Shown here: positions 1-9,390 of the stretch, one piece after another
Position numbering within the stretch: position 1 is the first letter of the stretch
Layout of the letters: the number at the start of each line of letters is the position of its first letter
Assembly (NCBI RefSeq): GCF_000765905.2
Contig: NZ_JRPL02000003.1
Span: forward strand, 62,001 to 126,000
Length of the DNA stretch: 64,000 nt
Origin: Helicobacter trogontum
Lineage (GTDB): Bacteria > Campylobacterota > Campylobacteria > Campylobacterales > Helicobacteraceae
Direction: 5' to 3'
The notes under the pieces: model-generated
What the model was told of the DNA's origin: nothing
The model's database searches: none
Seen by the model: only the letters and a program-made list of their open reading frames with translations
Program-made: the position numbers and the translations under genes

Positions 1-120
1 AGAACTGATGCAAAAAATCATTTAAACATCGCTAAAGAATTTTATGGCAAATCATGTGATTATGGTTATCAGACTGGCTGTGATAAGTATAGAGAGCTAA
101 ATGAAAATGGGATTAAATAA
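1..120 (+). CDS. C-terminal end of a Sel1-repeat / Hcp-like cysteine-rich protein (partial)
   Basis: The reading frame is open from the window edge to a TAA at 118-120 and gives 39 residues. It contains AKEFYGKSCDYGYQTGCDKY, one half of a Sel1-like repeat with the paired cysteines typical of Helicobacter Hcp proteins. It closely resembles the end of the complete Hcp-like protein at 58885-59571 (AKEFYGKACDIGMQEGCDSY, then RELN), so the two are paralogues. Family members are secreted, disulphide-rich solenoid proteins, some of which bind penicillin. The start, signal peptide and number of repeats lie outside the window. Confidence 0.75.
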   Translation, partial: RTDAKNHLNIAKEFYGKSCDYGYQTGCDKYRELNENGIK

Positions 121-147
121 CTACACTACACATAGAGGATAGATACA

Positions 148-537
148 TTGAAACAATATATAAAAAAATATGTCGATAAAAGTGCTATTGTCTATGGAAT
201 AGTGGGGATTATTAATACCATTATTGGATATAGTATTATGTTTGGCTTAACATTTATTGGTGTTATTCCAGAACTTGCAAATGCACTGGGTTATGGGATT
301 GCTTTTGTAGTCTCATATTTGCTTAATAAAAAATTTACTTTTCAATCAAAGCATACCCATAAAAGGGATTTCATACGCTTTGCATTGGTAAGCTGTTTTG
401 CCTATATTGCCAATCTATCTGTGCTTGTCATATGTCATAGAATCTTAATGTGGAATGAATATATAGCACTTATAATTGCAAACATAGTCTATGTCTTTAT
501 CGGTTACTTGCTGCATAAGTGCTGGACCTTTCGCTAA
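148..537 (+). CDS. GtrA-family small membrane protein
   Basis: A 129-residue protein with four hydrophobic segments and the GtrA-like pattern YGIVGIINTIIGY followed by SYLLNKKFTF. The family usually helps flip or supply lipid-linked sugars for envelope glycosylation; the partner glycosyltransferase is not adjacent, so the substrate is unknown. The start is TTG at 148, preceded by GAGGA at 135-139. Length is normal for the family. It lies 28 bases after the upstream Hcp-like gene. Confidence 0.85.
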   Translation: MKQYIKKYVDKSAIVYGIVGIINTIIGYSIMFGLTFIGVIPELANALGYGIAFVVSYLLNKKFTFQSKHTHKRDFIRFALVSCFAYIANLSVLVICHRILMWNEYIALIIANIVYVFIGYLLHKCWTFR

Positions 538-633
538 AATAATACTTATCTGATTATAAAACATTACATTAATTTTTTATACTAAACTATGTTTATAAAA
601 TTAAACTTAGTCTCATACACTCAAGGAGAAAAC

Positions 634-1413
634 ATGAGAGTTGATTTGCATAATCATACCACCTATTGCAATCATGCAAGTGGCAGTATAGAATCTTATT
701 TGCAAAGGGCAAAAAGTCTTGGTATAGATATTTTTGGATTTTCCTGTCATGCACCAATGCATTTTGATGAAAAATATCGCATGAGCTTTTTAGATATGCC
801 AGATTATTTAGCACAAATACCAAAGAGCTATGAATCTGTGGAAGTGTTACGTGCATTGGAGGTAGATTATATACTTGGTAGGGAGGATTTACTTGATCAA
901 TCCGTACTACATGCTGATGTGGATTATTTGATAGGTTCTGTGCATTTCTTAGATGATTGGGGTTTTGACAACCCAGAATTTCTAGGTAAATGGCAAAAAA
1001 TAGGTGTATTTGCCACTTGGGATAAATATCTCTCATCATTACAAAGCATGGCTAAAACAGGATATTTTCAAATAGTCGGTCATTTTGATTTACCAAAGCT
1101 TTTTGGTGATGTTATGCCACAAAGTCTTAATACAAAAATGCTAGAAACTCTGCAAATTATAAAAGACATGGATATGGTATTAGAAGTCAATGCTGCTGGT
1201 TTAAGAAAAAATATCAAAGAACAATATCCTTCATATGAGATTCTAAAAAAAGCAAAAGAAATGAACATTCATATAACGATGGGTAGTGATGCACACGATA
1301 CACAACAAGTTGGTTTTGGTTATGAGACATGCATAGAGATTCTAAGAGATATTGGCTTTGATAAACTTGCAATTTTTCGCAACAAAAAGAAATTTTTGGT
1401 AGATTTAGGTTGA
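634..1413 (+). CDS. hisJ: PHP-family histidinol-phosphatase (HisJ-like)
   Basis: 259 residues with the PHP metal site: DLHNHTTYCNHASG at the N-terminus, a central GSVH and GHFD, and GSDAH near the C-terminus. The family hydrolyses L-histidinol phosphate to histidinol, the penultimate step of histidine synthesis; related PHP proteins can have other phosphoester substrates. ATG 634 is chosen over an in-frame ATG at 589 because AAGGAG lies at 623-628 and the PHP domain starts directly at residue 2. hisG at 36136 supports a histidine pathway in this organism. Confidence 0.82.
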   Translation: MRVDLHNHTTYCNHASGSIESYLQRAKSLGIDIFGFSCHAPMHFDEKYRMSFLDMPDYLAQIPKSYESVEVLRALEVDYILGREDLLDQSVLHADVDYLIGSVHFLDDWGFDNPEFLGKWQKIGVFATWDKYLSSLQSMAKTGYFQIVGHFDLPKLFGDVMPQSLNTKMLETLQIIKDMDMVLEVNAAGLRKNIKEQYPSYEILKKAKEMNIHITMGSDAHDTQQVGFGYETCIEILRDIGFDKLAIFRNKKKFLVDLG

Positions 1414-1475
1414 TGTGATAGTTAATATTCAAAAATTATTTAACAATGTGGATATATCATAAGATGCTTGAAATT

Positions 1476-1484
1476 TGCTATAAT
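1476..1484 (+). promoter_or_regulatory. Extended -10 promoter for ruvB
   Basis: TGCTATAAT matches the sigma-70 extended -10 (TGnTATAAT) and lies 25 bases before the ruvB ATG. No good -35 is seen, as is usual in Helicobacter. Confidence 0.6.
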
Positions 1485-1508
1485 TAAGCAAAAAATAAGG
1501 CTATATTG

Positions 1509-2558
1509 ATGGAAAAAATTTCACTACTAAAAAGCGAACAAATAGAAACAGAACGTATAGTGATTGGTGATAAAAAGACAACAGATTCTCAAAATGAGAA
1601 TACATTGCGACCTATATCATGGGAAAACTACATAGGTCAAGATAAGATTAAGAAAAACCTACAAGTATTCATAGAAGCGAGTAAAAAACGCAATGAGTGT
1701 TTGGATCATATTCTCTTCTTTGGACCACCTGGTCTTGGTAAAACCACAATTAGCCATATTATAGCACATGAGATGGGAGCAAACATTAAAGTCAGTGCAG
1801 CACCCATGATAGAAAAAGCTGGGGATTTAGCTGCAATCATGACAAATCTTAGTCATGGTGATATTTTATTTATCGATGAGATTCACAGACTTAGTCCAGC
1901 TATCGAAGAGATTTTATATCCTGCCATGGAAGACTTTCGTCTTGATATTATTATAGGACAAGGAGCAGCAGCACAAACAATCAAGATTGATTTAGCACCA
2001 TTTACACTCATTGGTGCTACAACAAGAGCTGGTATGCTTTCAAATCCTTTGCGAGATAGATTTGGCATTAGTGCGAAACTTGAATTTTATAATGAGGACG
2101 AGTTAGCTTTAATTATCACGAAAGCAAGCTATAAACTCAAGACTAAGATTAATGAAAAAAGTGCAAAAGAAATTGCAAAAAGATCGCGTGGCACACCCCG
2201 TATTGCTCTAAGACTACTAAAAAGGGTTAGAGATTTTGCTGAAGTTCAAGACAAAAATATTATTGACGAAGCAATCGCTAAACATGCATTAAATGAATTA
2301 GGAGTTAATGAACTCGGCTTTGATGAAATGGATTTAGGGTATTTAAAGATACTATCACAAGCAAATGGCAGACCAATTGGTTTAAATACAATTGCAGCGG
2401 CAATGAGCGAAGATGAGGGGACGATTGAGGATGTGATTGAGCCATATTTACTTGCAAATGGTTATATTGAACGTACCGCAAAAGGCAGAATCGCTACACA
2501 CAAAACATATGCGCTTTTTCCATATTATGCTAAAAATGATAGCTTAAGTCTATTTTAA
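1509..2558 (+). CDS. ruvB: Holliday junction branch-migration helicase RuvB
   Basis: 349 residues. Walker A GPPGLGKT is at residues 72-79, Walker B DEIH at 123-126, and the sensor GATTRAG follows; the C-terminal winged helix contains [20 protein letters not shown]. RuvB is the hexameric AAA+ motor that drives branch migration with RuvA and RuvC during recombinational repair. A TTG three bases upstream is in frame, but ATG 1509 with TAAGG at 1496-1500 is better. The N-terminal extension before the RuvB domain (about 30 residues) is slightly longer than in many homologues. Confidence 0.96.
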   Translation: MEKISLLKSEQIETERIVIGDKKTTDSQNENTLRPISWENYIGQDKIKKNLQVFIEASKKRNECLDHILFFGPPGLGKTTISHIIAHEMGANIKVSAAPMIEKAGDLAAIMTNLSHGDILFIDEIHRLSPAIEEILYPAMEDFRLDIIIGQGAAAQTIKIDLAPFTLIGATTRAGMLSNPLRDRFGISAKLEFYNEDELALIITKASYKLKTKINEKSAKEIAKRSRGTPRIALRLLKRVRDFAEVQDKNIIDEAIAKHALNELGVNELGFDEMDLGYLKILSQANGRPIGLNTIAAAMSEDEGTIEDVIEPYLLANGYIERTAKGRIATHKTYALFPYYAKNDSLSLF

Positions 2559-3010
2559 ATCTATTAAAGCTTGAATCTTGTAATCTTTTGAAGCTTGGTA
2601 TTATACAGGGTGATTTTTGCCTTAATTTATAGTTATAACCTCTTAAGATCATCTTATTGTAAGATTAAATATCATAAAAAAGTCGTTTATGTTCTCTTAA
2701 AGCCAAAATCCTTGCAAAAACTATTTTATCAAGTAAACCTAAGTTAAATTGCAAACATTCTTCTTATTATATTATCTTTCAATAATGAATAATAATATAT
2801 AGAATCTTTATTTTATAGTACATAGAATATCTTCATTTGTTGCTTATATAATTAACATGACATGTTACTTAATTCATTCAAACACCATAAGAATTGCAAG
2901 ATGTCAATATCGTGCCAAATAGTTTCCATTGAATGCAGAAATATATTTTTGTAGAATATCATTAGAATCTGCCGATTTTTACCTAAATTCTTACTTCAAG
3001 AGAGAAAAAT
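2559..3010. other. Gene-free AT-rich stretch between ruvB and rnhA
   Basis: About 450 bases with stop codons in all frames and no RNA gene I can recognise. Two AAGCTT palindromes near 2570-2600 could form a weak hairpin after ruvB, without a T-tract. AGAATCT occurs at 2801 and 2964. Confidence 0.5.
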
Positions 3011-3448
3011 ATGAAATCAATTATCCTTTATACAGATGGTTCGAGCTTGGGAAATCCTGGGGCTAGTGGCTATTGCGCGTTACTTGAATATAAAGCTCCA
3101 AATGGTAAAATTTTTTACACACAAGTAAGCGGTGGTGAAGCTTATAGCACAAATGGACGCATGGAGCTTAAAGCGGTTGTTGAGGGATTAAAATTGCTTA
3201 CTGAATCATGTCATGTGGTTATAGTAAGTGATTCTAAATATGTATGCGATTCGATTGATCACTATCTTTCAAATTGGCAAAAAAAGGGTTTTAAGGATGT
3301 AAAACATACAGATTTATGGGGAGAATATATACATGTGGGAGCAAAGCATACCATAACAACACAGTGGGTTAAAGCACATAATGGACACCCGCAGAATGAA
3401 CACTGCGATAAAGTCGCAAGAGAGAATGCAAGTCTTTATGCAAATTAG
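3011..3448 (+). CDS. rnhA: Ribonuclease HI
   Basis: 145 residues, normal length. The catalytic carboxylates are visible at D9 (LYTDGSSLGNPG), E52 (GRMELKA), D74 (VSDSKYVCDSI) and D133 in the AHNGHPQNEHCDKVA segment with H123. RNase HI removes RNA from RNA-DNA hybrids, such as Okazaki primers and R-loops. The ribosome binding site before the ATG is weak (AGAGAG). It stands alone, flanked by non-coding DNA on both sides. Confidence 0.95.
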   Translation: MKSIILYTDGSSLGNPGASGYCALLEYKAPNGKIFYTQVSGGEAYSTNGRMELKAVVEGLKLLTESCHVVIVSDSKYVCDSIDHYLSNWQKKGFKDVKHTDLWGEYIHVGAKHTITTQWVKAHNGHPQNEHCDKVARENASLYAN

Positions 3449-3592
3449 GTAGAATCTTATTTTACAGTATAGAATTTAAAAAAATACTAGCATAACAATA
3501 TCTTCACATATGTGATTATAATAGTCTTAAGACTTATTTTTTATACTATCATGGTTAAATATTTAAAAACTCGGACAAAAGAATTAAGGTAA

Positions 3593-3598
3593 TATAAT
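3593..3598 (+). promoter_or_regulatory. -10 promoter element upstream of the 5-FCL/rny operon
   Basis: TATAAT lies 32 bases before the ATG at 3631 in otherwise non-coding DNA. Confidence 0.45.
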
Positions 3599-3630
3599 CT
3601 AATGGGGACAAATCACATCGGTAAAAACAC

Positions 3631-4251
3631 ATGAAATCCGCAGTAGCAAAAACAGAATTTCGCACACAAATAAAAGCAAAGATACAAAAAAAAGCCTCTC
3701 TTCAAAGAGGATTATGTATTTATGATAAATATTGTGCTAAAAATATTTATACACAAATAATAAAATATAAAAAACCAAAAGCATACAAAAAAAGATGTGG
3801 TAATAAAATTTTTTACATACCATCAAAAACAAATCATTACAACGTTTTACTCTATATGCCATTACCTACAGAAGTAGACATTACGTGTATCATGCAAAAA
3901 TTAAAACGCGATAAAAAATATCAAGTATTTGTCCCAAAACTTGAAAAAACAAGCTTTAACATGGTAAAATATCGTTTGCCTTTAGTAAAAAACCACTGGC
4001 GAATTTATGAACCAAAAACTTGCAACATTTATAAAAATATATTAATAGACATTGCTATTGTGCCAGTTCTTGGCGTTGATAAAAATATGAAAAGAATAGG
4101 ATTTGGAAAAGGTATGTATGATAGATTTTATGAAACCCTAAAGATAAACCCTTATAGTATTTTTGTGAGTAGATTGCGACATGTTTCCACAGAATCGCTA
4201 TGTGAATGGCATGATATACAAGCAGACAAGTATGTGAGTACATATAAATGA
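3631..4251 (+). CDS. 5-formyltetrahydrofolate cyclo-ligase family protein
   Basis: 206 residues. The diagnostic glycine-rich ATP-binding segment RIGFGKGMYDRF is at residues 155-166, preceded by PVLGVD; YMPLPTEVD at 75-83 matches the conserved central strand. The enzyme converts 5-formyl-THF to 5,10-methenyl-THF using ATP, in folate salvage. The N-terminus is very lysine-rich and poorly conserved. No clear Shine-Dalgarno sequence precedes the ATG. The stop overlaps the rny start as ATGA, so the two are translationally coupled. Confidence 0.87.
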   Translation: MKSAVAKTEFRTQIKAKIQKKASLQRGLCIYDKYCAKNIYTQIIKYKKPKAYKKRCGNKIFYIPSKTNHYNVLLYMPLPTEVDITCIMQKLKRDKKYQVFVPKLEKTSFNMVKYRLPLVKNHWRIYEPKTCNIYKNILIDIAIVPVLGVDKNMKRIGFGKGMYDRFYETLKINPYSIFVSRLRHVSTESLCEWHDIQADKYVSTYK

Positions 4252-5750
4252 CTTATATTGTTTTACTTTCGTGTATGGCGACTGCGATTTGCATTGCGTT
4301 CCTCACTTTCTTTGTCGCAAGGAAGTTCTCTTATACGAAAATGCTTTTGTGCATTGAACAAAATAATGCAAAAATAAAAGCATTAGAAACTGAAATAGAA
4401 CAGCTACTACACAACAGACATGTAAAAATGCAAGAGGAGGAAGCAAGATTTAATCAACAGCTGTTAGCACGTCAAAATGAACTTGAAAAAACCATACAAG
4501 AGCAAGAAGAATATACTAAAACAATAAAACTCGCAAAACAAGAAGCACTAAAACAGAAAGAGGAGCAAACAAAAATATTAGAGCAATATCAAGAAGAAAA
4601 GCTAAAACTTTCATCCCTCTTACAAAATTATACCTCAATGACAAAAGAAGAAGGAAAAAGAATATTACTGAAAAATCTAGAAGATGAGCTCATACAAGAG
4701 CGAGCTAGTCTTATCCGTCGATATGAAACAGAGGCAAAGGCTGAAGCAAAACGTAGGGCAAACTATATTATCGCACAAGCAACCACTCGATTTGCTGGAG
4801 AGTTTGTCAGCGATAAATTGGTCAACCATGTCCGATTGTTAAGTGATGAGATGAAAGGGAAAATCATTGGTAAAGAAGGTCGCAATATTAAAGCGTTTGA
4901 AATGATATGCGGTGTAAATCTTATTATTGATGATACGCCAAATGAAATTTCACTTAGCTCCTTTAGTCTTTATAGAAGAGCGTTAGCAACAAGAACGCTT
5001 GAAATTCTCATGCAAGATGGCAGGATACACCCAAGCCGCATTGAAGAAATATATGAAAAGGTAAAAGTTCAAGCAGAAGAGCAACTTTATCAAGAAGGTG
5101 ATGAGATTTTGCTAGATCTTGGTATAGGTTGTGTAGAATCTGAATTAAAAAAACTTATAGGAAAGCTAAAATATCGAGCAAGTTTTGGACAAAATGCCTT
5201 GCAGCATTCCTTAGAAGTAGCTAGACTCGCAGGAATTATAGCAGGTGAACTAGGTGGTGATGTAAAACTTGCAAGACGAGCTGGACTTCTACATGATATT
5301 GGTAAGGCACTCACAGATGAACAAGGCGGTAGTCATGTGGATTTAGGTGCTGATGTGTGTTTAAGGTATAATGAAGATCCTGTTGTGATTAATGCTATAT
5401 ATGCACATCATGGACGCGAAGAATCTAAAAGCATTGAATGCAGCGCGGTTTGCACCGCAGATGCTCTTAGTGCAGCACGACCAGGTGTAAGAAATGAGGT
5501 AAATGAAAACTATATTAATCGTGTGAGAGATTTAGAAAAAATTGCTATGGAGAAATTTGGGGTAAAGCAAGCATATGCAGTGTATGCGGGTAGAGAAGTG
5601 CGTGTGATTGTGAGAGCTGATCTAATTGGCGATGCCCAAAGTATTGTATTGTCTAGAGAGATTGCAAATGATATCAAACAACAATTGCAATATCCAGGTG
5701 AAATCAAAGTCAATGTAATACGAGAAGTCCGTGCTATAGCATACGCATAA
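4248..5750 (+). CDS. rny: Ribonuclease Y
   Basis: 500 residues in the usual RNase Y order: one N-terminal membrane segment (about residues 3-24), a long charged coiled coil to about 170, a KH domain (GKEGRNIKAFE near 207-215) and an HD domain with LLHDIGK near 345-351 and AHHGREE. RNase Y is a membrane-anchored endoribonuclease that initiates mRNA decay where RNase E is absent. It shares an ATGA overlap with the preceding cyclo-ligase gene. Confidence 0.96.
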   Translation: MTYIVLLSCMATAICIAFLTFFVARKFSYTKMLLCIEQNNAKIKALETEIEQLLHNRHVKMQEEEARFNQQLLARQNELEKTIQEQEEYTKTIKLAKQEALKQKEEQTKILEQYQEEKLKLSSLLQNYTSMTKEEGKRILLKNLEDELIQERASLIRRYETEAKAEAKRRANYIIAQATTRFAGEFVSDKLVNHVRLLSDEMKGKIIGKEGRNIKAFEMICGVNLIIDDTPNEISLSSFSLYRRALATRTLEILMQDGRIHPSRIEEIYEKVKVQAEEQLYQEGDEILLDLGIGCVESELKKLIGKLKYRASFGQNALQHSLEVARLAGIIAGELGGDVKLARRAGLLHDIGKALTDEQGGSHVDLGADVCLRYNEDPVVINAIYAHHGREESKSIECSAVCTADALSAARPGVRNEVNENYINRVRDLEKIAMEKFGVKQAYAVYAGREVRVIVRADLIGDAQSIVLSREIANDIKQQLQYPGEIKVNVIREVRAIAYA

Positions 5751-6767
5751 CACTACAACGCGAGAGAATATATTTTAGAACATTATATAGAGGCTTACAA
5801 TGTTGTATTGCAAATTTTATTCTACTCATTTTAACAAATATTTATGAAACCTATCTTTATTGAACCTCCTCATCTGCAAGATTTAACACAATGTAAAAAA
5901 CATATTAAAAACTTCTTTTTAGTCTTATTAACGCATATTAACATATTTAGCCTATCTTTTATAAACCCAACCTCACTACTTATCATTAAAAAGACTAGGA
6001 TATGATGCAAATATCTTACTTGAATAGACATATTGATATTTTATTGCAAGGATATTACATGACTTTTTGCTTTACATAATTTATACAATACGCCGTAATT
6101 TCCATATCTTAAGTTTATTAGTCTCATTGTTTATCATACAAAATTTAAAAACAAGGTTTAAGCAAAAAACAAAGATATAATTTATATACAAAGTAAATAT
6201 TGTCATCTCATAAATATAAAATTGCAAAATATTGCCACAATATTATGTGATTAAGGTTGTATTTCAAATTCTAGACTAGAACAAATGAGATACTTTAACA
6301 GCAACTATAAATGCAAATAAATAAAAATTTATATATTCCTCACACCAAACCCATAAAATTATGCAAGAAATAATAAAATAAAGCTAGTTGATAGTTTTTG
6401 CATACATTATATTAAAACAATTTGTCTACATAATTATATTCTTCATTGAATACATTTCTTACATTAAATTAGCAATAAAACAGAGGATATTTTTACTTAG
6501 TTGTATCTCCATAGCAACACCTCTTTTTACCTATAACATTATTTTCATTAGTCACACCATGATAAAGTAATCTATTATTCCCTTAAAATCTTTGCAATAA
6601 AACTCTAGCTCTTGAATTTTTTCGAGGTTCTTTTTAGAGATTCTATATCATTTAAGTGTTATATAATCTGGTCATAACTTAACACAATTCACACTATAAA
6701 TTATGTTAAAATTATGGACAAATAAAAACTTGTTAAATTGAAGGTTGGATAAGCCTAAAGGGAGAGT
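5751..6767. other. 1-kb gene-free AT-rich stretch
   Basis: No credible gene was found on either strand. A 60-codon frame at 6388-6570 has no ribosome binding site and a composition like the surrounding non-coding DNA. A possible promoter for rsmD lies near 6659-6720 (TATATAATC and GTTAAAATTATGG). Such a long non-coding stretch is unusual for a compact Helicobacter genome and may be a decayed gene beyond recognition. Confidence 0.5.
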
Positions 6768-7496
6768 ATGCATAAACACCAAAAGACACAACATACACAA
6801 GGCAAAAAAGAAAAATTTGCAATCAACAGGGGAAAATACAAGGGTTTAGGACTTTTTTTAGAATCTAACAACATAACTAGACCTACAAAAGCTCTTGTAA
6901 AAAAGTCCTTTTTTGATGTCATGCAATATTCTCTTTATAATAAAATCTTTGTTGAGTGTTTTGCAGGGAGTGGGCAAATGGGATTTGAAGCTCTATCGCT
7001 TGGAGCTAGTGAAGTTGTATTTTTTGAGAAAAATGCAGAGGCTTTCAAAAATTTATGCAACAACATTAGCTTATTTTGGGAGAAACATGTACGCTATCAC
7101 GCTAATACGCAAGATTCTATGAGCAATACAATGCCTCTTAGCATAAGTGCACATTACAAAGATTGCCTACAATGTCAGGATTCTATTATGAATTTCGCAA
7201 AAAACGCAGATTTCCAAGTAAAAAATGATACAATTGCTCCTTTAAGTTCTATAGAGCAAACTAGGCAGTTTGTATTGTATATGGACCCACCTTTTGCATG
7301 TCGGAAAGGTTTTGAAGATATTTATACAAAGATTTGGTGTTTTATAAAATCTTTTGATGAAAATTTTGTGCAAAAAGTCGATATGATAGTTATCGAGAGT
7401 ATGAGTGATATTCATCTTGATACTCAAGTAGGGATATTTCATCTTGTAAAGAAAAGTAAATTTGGACAGACAACTTTGATGTATTTTACAAAGTAA
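6768..7496 (+). CDS. rsmD: 16S rRNA (guanine-N2) methyltransferase, RsmD family
   Basis: 242 residues. SAM-binding motif I is FVECFAGSGQMGFEALSLGA, followed by VVFFEKN, and the catalytic motif is YMDPPFA. RsmD methylates G966 of 16S rRNA. The protein is some 40 residues longer than typical RsmD because of an insertion of roughly 50 residues between the SAM-binding half and the DPPF motif. GGGAGAG just before the ATG supports the start. rsmD-fliL-acpS is also the H. pylori gene order. Confidence 0.85.
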   Translation: MHKHQKTQHTQGKKEKFAINRGKYKGLGLFLESNNITRPTKALVKKSFFDVMQYSLYNKIFVECFAGSGQMGFEALSLGASEVVFFEKNAEAFKNLCNNISLFWEKHVRYHANTQDSMSNTMPLSISAHYKDCLQCQDSIMNFAKNADFQVKNDTIAPLSSIEQTRQFVLYMDPPFACRKGFEDIYTKIWCFIKSFDENFVQKVDMIVIESMSDIHLDTQVGIFHLVKKSKFGQTTLMYFTK

Positions 7497-7505
7497 GGAG
7501 CAAAC

Positions 7506-8057
7506 ATGGCAGAAGAACAATCAGCTACAGAAGAGAAAAAGGGTAAGGGACTTATTTTTATAATCGTAGGTGTTGTTGTCGCGGTACTCATACTTATTGG
7601 TGTGGTTGTATTTCTTTTTATGGGTGGAGATGAGGAAAGTGATCATGGGGGAGGCAATATGCCACCTCCGCCACAAGTTGCAAATCTCTCACCAGAACAA
7701 CAAGCATTGTTGCAAAATGAGGCATATAGAAATCCTGTTGCTATTATGCCTTTAGAAAAAGAATTTGTTATCAATTTAAAATCGCCAGATCCAGAGAATA
7801 TGCGAAGTGCAGGTTTTGCAAAATTCAAAGCTACGCTTTTACTTGCTGATAAAAACGCAGTAAAAGAAGTTGATGTAAAACTTGATATTGTGAGAAATAT
7901 TATAGCTGATAGCACAAGTGCCTATCTAGCTACCGAGTTGCAAGGTTCACAGGGTAGGCAAAAGCTTGCTAATGCGATTGTAGCTAGTCTTAATTCTGTG
8001 CTTACAGATGGCAAGGTAACAGCTGTTGTATTCCCAGATTTTATTCTACAACCTTAA
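7506..8057 (+). CDS. fliL: Flagellar basal body protein FliL
   Basis: 183 residues: a short cytoplasmic head, one membrane helix at about 16-39, a glycine/proline linker and a periplasmic FliL domain (FVINLKSPDPENMRSAGFAK to the VVFPDFILQP end). FliL encircles the flagellar stator and supports motor torque. AAGGAG at 7495-7500 overlaps the rsmD stop and sets the ATG. A shortened paralogue follows immediately. Confidence 0.95.
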   Translation: MAEEQSATEEKKGKGLIFIIVGVVVAVLILIGVVVFLFMGGDEESDHGGGNMPPPPQVANLSPEQQALLQNEAYRNPVAIMPLEKEFVINLKSPDPENMRSAGFAKFKATLLLADKNAVKEVDVKLDIVRNIIADSTSAYLATELQGSQGRQKLANAIVASLNSVLTDGKVTAVVFPDFILQP

Positions 8058-8124
8058 GGCTTAGAAGCAAAATATTTTGACAAAACGTGTTTTTTAAAAG
8101 TCTCATGCGGTGTAAAGGAAAGTT

Positions 8125-8538
8125 ATGAAGCGTATATTGTTCGTGTTATTATGTATTTTTAGTGTTGGAATCTTGTATGCTGATAGCAACACCCATTATG
8201 GCATATATCGCAATGCAAAGGATTTATATCCAATTGAAAAAGAATTTGTTATGATGTTAAAGCCATCAAACCCAGATGATTTACGTTCGGCAGGTTATAT
8301 TAAGTTTAATGCTACAATGATCATGAGTGATAAATCAGCTGCTAAGGAGCTTGATGTAAAGATTGATATTATACGTGCTGTCATTATTGATACTGTGAGT
8401 GGTTTTATGAAGACAGATCTGCAAGGTGCACAGGGTAAGCAAAAACTTGCTGCAACGCTCACTGCAAGTGTAAATGCAATTCTAACAGATAGTAGCATTG
8501 TTGGTTTTGTGTTTCCAGATCTCGTAATCCAGCCTTAA
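8125..8538 (+). CDS. FliL-like periplasmic protein with signal peptide (FliL paralogue)
   Basis: 137 residues. The mature part parallels the periplasmic domain of the preceding FliL almost residue for residue (PIEKEFVMMLKPSNPDDLRS, then SAGYIKFNATMIMSDKSAAKE, ending VFPDLVIQP). The membrane anchor and Gly/Pro linker are replaced by a typical Sec signal peptide (MKRILFVLLCIFSVGILYADS). The product should therefore be soluble in the periplasm or loosely bound to the motor ring. AAAGGA precedes the ATG. It most likely arose by tandem duplication and could compete or co-assemble with FliL; its function is unproven. Confidence 0.85.
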   Translation: MKRILFVLLCIFSVGILYADSNTHYGIYRNAKDLYPIEKEFVMMLKPSNPDDLRSAGYIKFNATMIMSDKSAAKELDVKIDIIRAVIIDTVSGFMKTDLQGAQGKQKLAATLTASVNAILTDSSIVGFVFPDLVIQP

Positions 8539-8540
8539 TT

Positions 8541-9110
8541 ATGAATCTTGAGATTGGTACAGATATTATTGCTATATCCCGCATAAAAAATGCTATTACA
8601 AAGTTTGGCATGAGTTTTTTAGAGCGTTTTTTGTTGCCAAATGAAATATTACTTGCTTACAAAAATAGAGATAGTCTATCTGCATTGTATCGTAAAGATT
8701 CTAAAGCATCAAATCATTTAGATATGGAAAACCAAGAGTTTTTAACACATGATGTTGCATCTTGTAAATTCCATTTTTTCACTCAAGAAAATCTAGAACT
8801 ATATTCAATGCAAACACAAAGTACTATAATGTATTTGAAACATAATTTCACACTAGATTCTTATAAAATTGATACGATAGCAGGATTTTGGGCGATAAAA
8901 GAGGCATGTTCTAAAGCACTTGGTGTTGGCATTGGTAAAGACATTGGCTTTCATGATATGTGTATATATAAAGATTTGCATGGAAAACCACATTTAGCCT
9001 TACATGAAAGCAAATATAATGCTTTTAAAACACAAAAGATTGCAATTAGCATGAGTCATGATTTAGAAAATGCCATTGCCATATGCGCCATTACATTTGC
9101 TGATACCTAA
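8541..9110 (+). CDS. acpS: Holo-[acyl-carrier-protein] synthase with an internal insertion
   Basis: 189 residues against a usual 115-125. The two conserved motifs are present: EIGTDIIAISRI with metal-binding D8, and FWAIKEACSKALGVGIG with E121. An insertion of about 55 residues (roughly 45-105) separates them. AcpS transfers 4'-phosphopantetheine from CoA to acyl carrier protein. It starts two bases after the FliL-paralogue stop, which indicates coupling. Its position after fliL is the same as in H. pylori. Confidence 0.9.
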   Translation: MNLEIGTDIIAISRIKNAITKFGMSFLERFLLPNEILLAYKNRDSLSALYRKDSKASNHLDMENQEFLTHDVASCKFHFFTQENLELYSMQTQSTIMYLKHNFTLDSYKIDTIAGFWAIKEACSKALGVGIGKDIGFHDMCIYKDLHGKPHLALHESKYNAFKTQKIAISMSHDLENAIAICAITFADT

Positions 9111-9390
9111 ACCCTTGTCAAACAATGCTTAGAATATCAAAGATACAATCTTGAAGTGTAATTTATCTTTGAAGCATATTAACCTAAAAAAGTCTTAGTA
9201 TTTGCATACTGATTTTGCAACCTCACGCTAACAATAAAACTTATAAAATATTACTATATAGAGCACAGAAATATTCAATAAAAAACAATATAACAAAAGA
9301 CTATAGAAAAAATACCAAAATCTTTAAAGATAAAGTAATATGTGGGAGGGGGGAATTGTCCCCTATCATAAGTGATATTGATGTCAACTT

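Noticed and set aside
593-1039. 148-codon minus-strand frame opposite the PHP phosphatase gene
   Set aside because: Antisense shadow; the plus-strand gene has all PHP metal motifs.
6388-6570. 60-codon hydrophobic plus-strand frame
   Set aside because: No ribosome binding site, extreme AT composition and no family resemblance; typical of chance frames in AT-rich spacer.
9350-9363. GGGGA-ATTG-TCCCC hairpin and neighbouring G-run as terminator or phase-variable tract
   Set aside because: The stem is only five pairs with no T-run on either side, and the G-run is outside any gene or clear promoter.
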